From: Chryseobacterium indologenes
GTDB lineage: Bacteria > Bacteroidota > Bacteroidia > Flavobacteriales > Weeksellaceae
Assembly: GCF_018362995.1 (NCBI RefSeq)
Contig: NZ_CP074372.1
Location: forward strand, 744,001-808,000
Direction: 5' to 3'
DNA length: 64,000 nt
In this document: in pieces, positions 62,723 through 64,000 of the stretch
How the letters are laid out: every line of letters begins with the position of its first letter
How positions within the stretch are numbered: position 1 is the first letter of the stretch
Translations under genes and position numbers: made by a program
The notes under the pieces: model-generated
Seen by the model: the letters and a program-made list of their open reading frames with translations, nothing else
Databases searched by the model: none
Told to the model about the DNA's origin: nothing

Positions 62723-63310
62723 GTGAGATTAAAAGATGACAAAAAGGAATTGATCATTCGGCAGGAAGCCATAAAGATGATCGTCGAAAATGGCTTTGAT
62801 GGGTTTAGTATGCAGAAACTGGCAAAAAAGGCTGCAATTTCTCCATCTACTATTTATGTTTACTTTAAAAGCCGTGAAGATCTGGTAAATCAGCTCTATA
62901 TTGATGTGCATAACAGATTTGAAAAGGAAGCATTAATAGGGTTTGATGCTCATCTGAAATTTGAAGAAGGATTGTGGCTTCAATGGAAAAACCGACTTGA
63001 AAATATTTTACGAAATCCCTTGGAATACCGTTTCCATGAACAATTTAGGAATTCTCCACTAATCAATATGAATGGAATGCAGCAAACTGTTTTCAGGAAA
63101 ATAATGAATGATTTTGTTCAAAATGGAGTTATGCGTAAAGAGATACCGGATTTACCAATTGAAGTGTTTTGGACTGTCGCTTATGGCCCTTTTTATACAC
63201 TCATCAAATTCCATCTTGATAAAGCTTCAATGTCTGGTAAACCATTTTCATTGACTGTCCAAAATTTACGTCAAACTTTCGAGCTGGTTGCAAAAGCATT
63301 ACTGCTATAA
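62723..63310 (+). CDS. TetR/AcrR family regulator
   Basis: 195 residues starting at GTG 62723; there is no ATG in a suitable place, the next methionine being codon 19, inside the HTH domain. N-terminal HTH: RQEAIKMIVENGFDGFSMQKLAKKAAISPSTIYVYFKSREDLVNQLY, typical TetR. C-terminal helical ligand domain. The GTG lies only 5 bp after the -7 box, so the mRNA is nearly leaderless unless another start is used. Downstream VOC gene shares its operator. Confidence 0.88.
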   Translation: MRLKDDKKELIIRQEAIKMIVENGFDGFSMQKLAKKAAISPSTIYVYFKSREDLVNQLYIDVHNRFEKEALIGFDAHLKFEEGLWLQWKNRLENILRNPLEYRFHEQFRNSPLINMNGMQQTVFRKIMNDFVQNGVMRKEIPDLPIEVFWTVAYGPFYTLIKFHLDKASMSGKPFSLTVQNLRQTFELVAKALLL

Positions 63311-63325
63311 AAATTTTAAATCTTA

Positions 63326-63343
63326 ATCGAATGAATGTTCGAT
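63326..63343 (+). promoter_or_regulatory. Second TetR-type operator upstream of VOC gene
   Basis: ATCGAA-TGAATG-TTCGAT (63326-63343) has exactly the same half sites and 6-bp spacing as the operator at 62693-62710. It lies 25 bp before ATG 63368. No good -7 box is seen next to it. Confidence 0.75.
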
Positions 63344-63367
63344 AATATAAAGCCTTAAATTGATACT

Positions 63368-63727
63368 ATGACAATTAATCATTTAAATCTCGTCGTTACC
63401 GATGTAAACAAATCGGTTCTTTTTTTTGAGAAATATTTTGAGTTCACTTGTGAGCTTATAAAAGGAGAGCACATCATTGCGATATTAACCAATAAAGAAA
63501 GTTTTACGCTCGTTCTAATGAACAGTAAAAATGGAGATACCATATATCCAAAAGATTTTCATATAGGTTTTATGTTAGATGATCTAAAAACGGTTGATGA
63601 TCTGCATCAAAAACTGATTAAAGGTGGTATAGCAATAAGCCAGTCTCCTAGAAAAATCAGGAACAGTTATGCTTTCTACTTCTGGTTCGAAAATATATTT
63701 ATTGAAGTAGGACATTACCTTTCTTAG
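63368..63727 (+). CDS. VOC family (glyoxalase/bleomycin-resistance) protein
   Basis: 119 residues. MTINHLNLVVTDVNKSVLFFEKYFEF starts the first beta-alpha-beta-beta-beta unit with the metal-ligand His5; FHIGFMLDDLKTVDDLHQKLIKGG starts the second, and FIEVGHYL ends it. Binding or detoxifying role for small molecules; substrate unknown. Under the same operator motif as the TetR gene 57 bp upstream. Confidence 0.85.
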   Translation: MTINHLNLVVTDVNKSVLFFEKYFEFTCELIKGEHIIAILTNKESFTLVLMNSKNGDTIYPKDFHIGFMLDDLKTVDDLHQKLIKGGIAISQSPRKIRNSYAFYFWFENIFIEVGHYLS

Positions 63728-63877
63728 ATTTGCAGGATTCAAGAAGAATTTACGCATTCGAGAGCTAAATCCATGATTAATGAATAGTCATCATTAACAA
63801 GCAAAGGTAATGTAAGCAGTGTACCTTCGGGTTTTGTATAGCGGTAAATATTTGTATAGAGTATTTATGCTCCTTTT

Positions 63878-64000
63878 TTATTTTGAGGGGTTAATTTTCA
63901 GATTCCGAAAATAACCATCTGTTCCTACATCGACAAATAAGCCGACAGCACCCTCTACATCCGGGCCGTGTTTAAGATCGTTCACAATAAGGGAAGGGTA
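63878..64000 (-). CDS. C-terminal end of a minus-strand gene (truncated by window edge)
   Basis: The frame is open from the window end to a TAA at 63880-63878 and reads YPSLIVNDLKHGPDVEGAVG then LFVDVGTDGYFRNLKINPSK. The GAVGLFVDVGTDGYFRNLKI pattern looks like the last strands of a concanavalin-like domain as in 3-keto-disaccharide hydrolase (DUF1080)-type or laminin-G-like proteins. Only 40 residues are in view, so the assignment is weak, but the coding nature is clear. Confidence 0.6.
   Translation of the reverse strand, partial: YPSLIVNDLKHGPDVEGAVGLFVDVGTDGYFRNLKINPSK

Overview
The window looks like a chromosomal segment of a flavobacterium of the Chryseobacterium type (Bacteroidota, Weeksellaceae). 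Pointers seen in the sequence are A+T-rich DNA, Bacteroidota core promoters (TAnnTTTG with an upstream TTTG/TTG), SusC/SusD and FecI/FecR genes, short lipoprotein signals, a GbsR/MarR-controlled RND pump and a flavobacterial carotenoid operon. The genus is inferred from protein style, not from a search. No rRNA, tRNA, CRISPR array, insertion sequence or prophage was recognised.

Layout. 1-2.1 kb: end of an L-lysine 6-aminotransferase gene, a DUF2007 protein and an acetyltransferase. 2.1-8.5 kb: regulator plus tripartite RND efflux pump. 8.5-14.1 kb: a BtrH-like protein, a GNAT/MarR pair behind a palindromic operator, a zinc-ribbon protein and a TonB-dependent receptor. 14.4-17.8 kb: small stress/iron genes (iron-permease-like, YciE ferritin-like, AlkB, DUF4142, DUF2383). 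18.0-19.8 kb: a TPP riboswitch in front of a PnuC-type transporter and an acyl-CoA-dehydrogenase-like flavoprotein. 19.9-27.1 kb: ECF sigma, FecR anti-sigma, SusC with STN domain, SusD and glycerophosphodiester phosphodiesterase, probably one uptake system. 27.2-30.8 kb: alpha/beta hydrolase, PhzF, and a membrane TPR-AraC regulator. 31.4-34.9 kb: two small helix-turn-helix proteins followed by three tandem secreted C1q-like proteins. 35.1-35.7 kb: a Crp-family pseudogene with two in-frame stops. 36.4-37.9 kb: aspartate kinase behind a leader peptide and an attenuator.

38.3-46.1 kb: a MarR-led operon that makes carotenoids (CrtI, CrtB, CrtZ, lycopene cyclase) and also encodes SRPBCC, lipocalin, GTP cyclohydrolase II, an SDR/DUF2867 protein and a LEA-like protein, a set that suggests photo-oxidative stress protection. 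46.2-54.3 kb: an intact Crp regulator, then a signalling operon with two hybrid histidine kinases, response regulators, CheR and CheB but no chemoreceptor. 54.9-60.7 kb: a second MarR paralogue that shares its promoter/operator sequence with the carotenoid regulator, then an AraC regulator divergent from a TolC/EmrA/EmrB-type efflux operon. 61.4-64.0 kb: a small membrane protein, a CDF metal transporter, a TetR regulator and a VOC protein linked by two matching operators, and the C-terminal end of a further minus-strand gene.

The regulatory DNA carries most of the new detail: the attenuator with its antiterminator helix, the TPP riboswitch with an anti-aptamer helix, the two related MarR operators, the paired TetR operators, and the decayed Crp gene next to an intact homologue.
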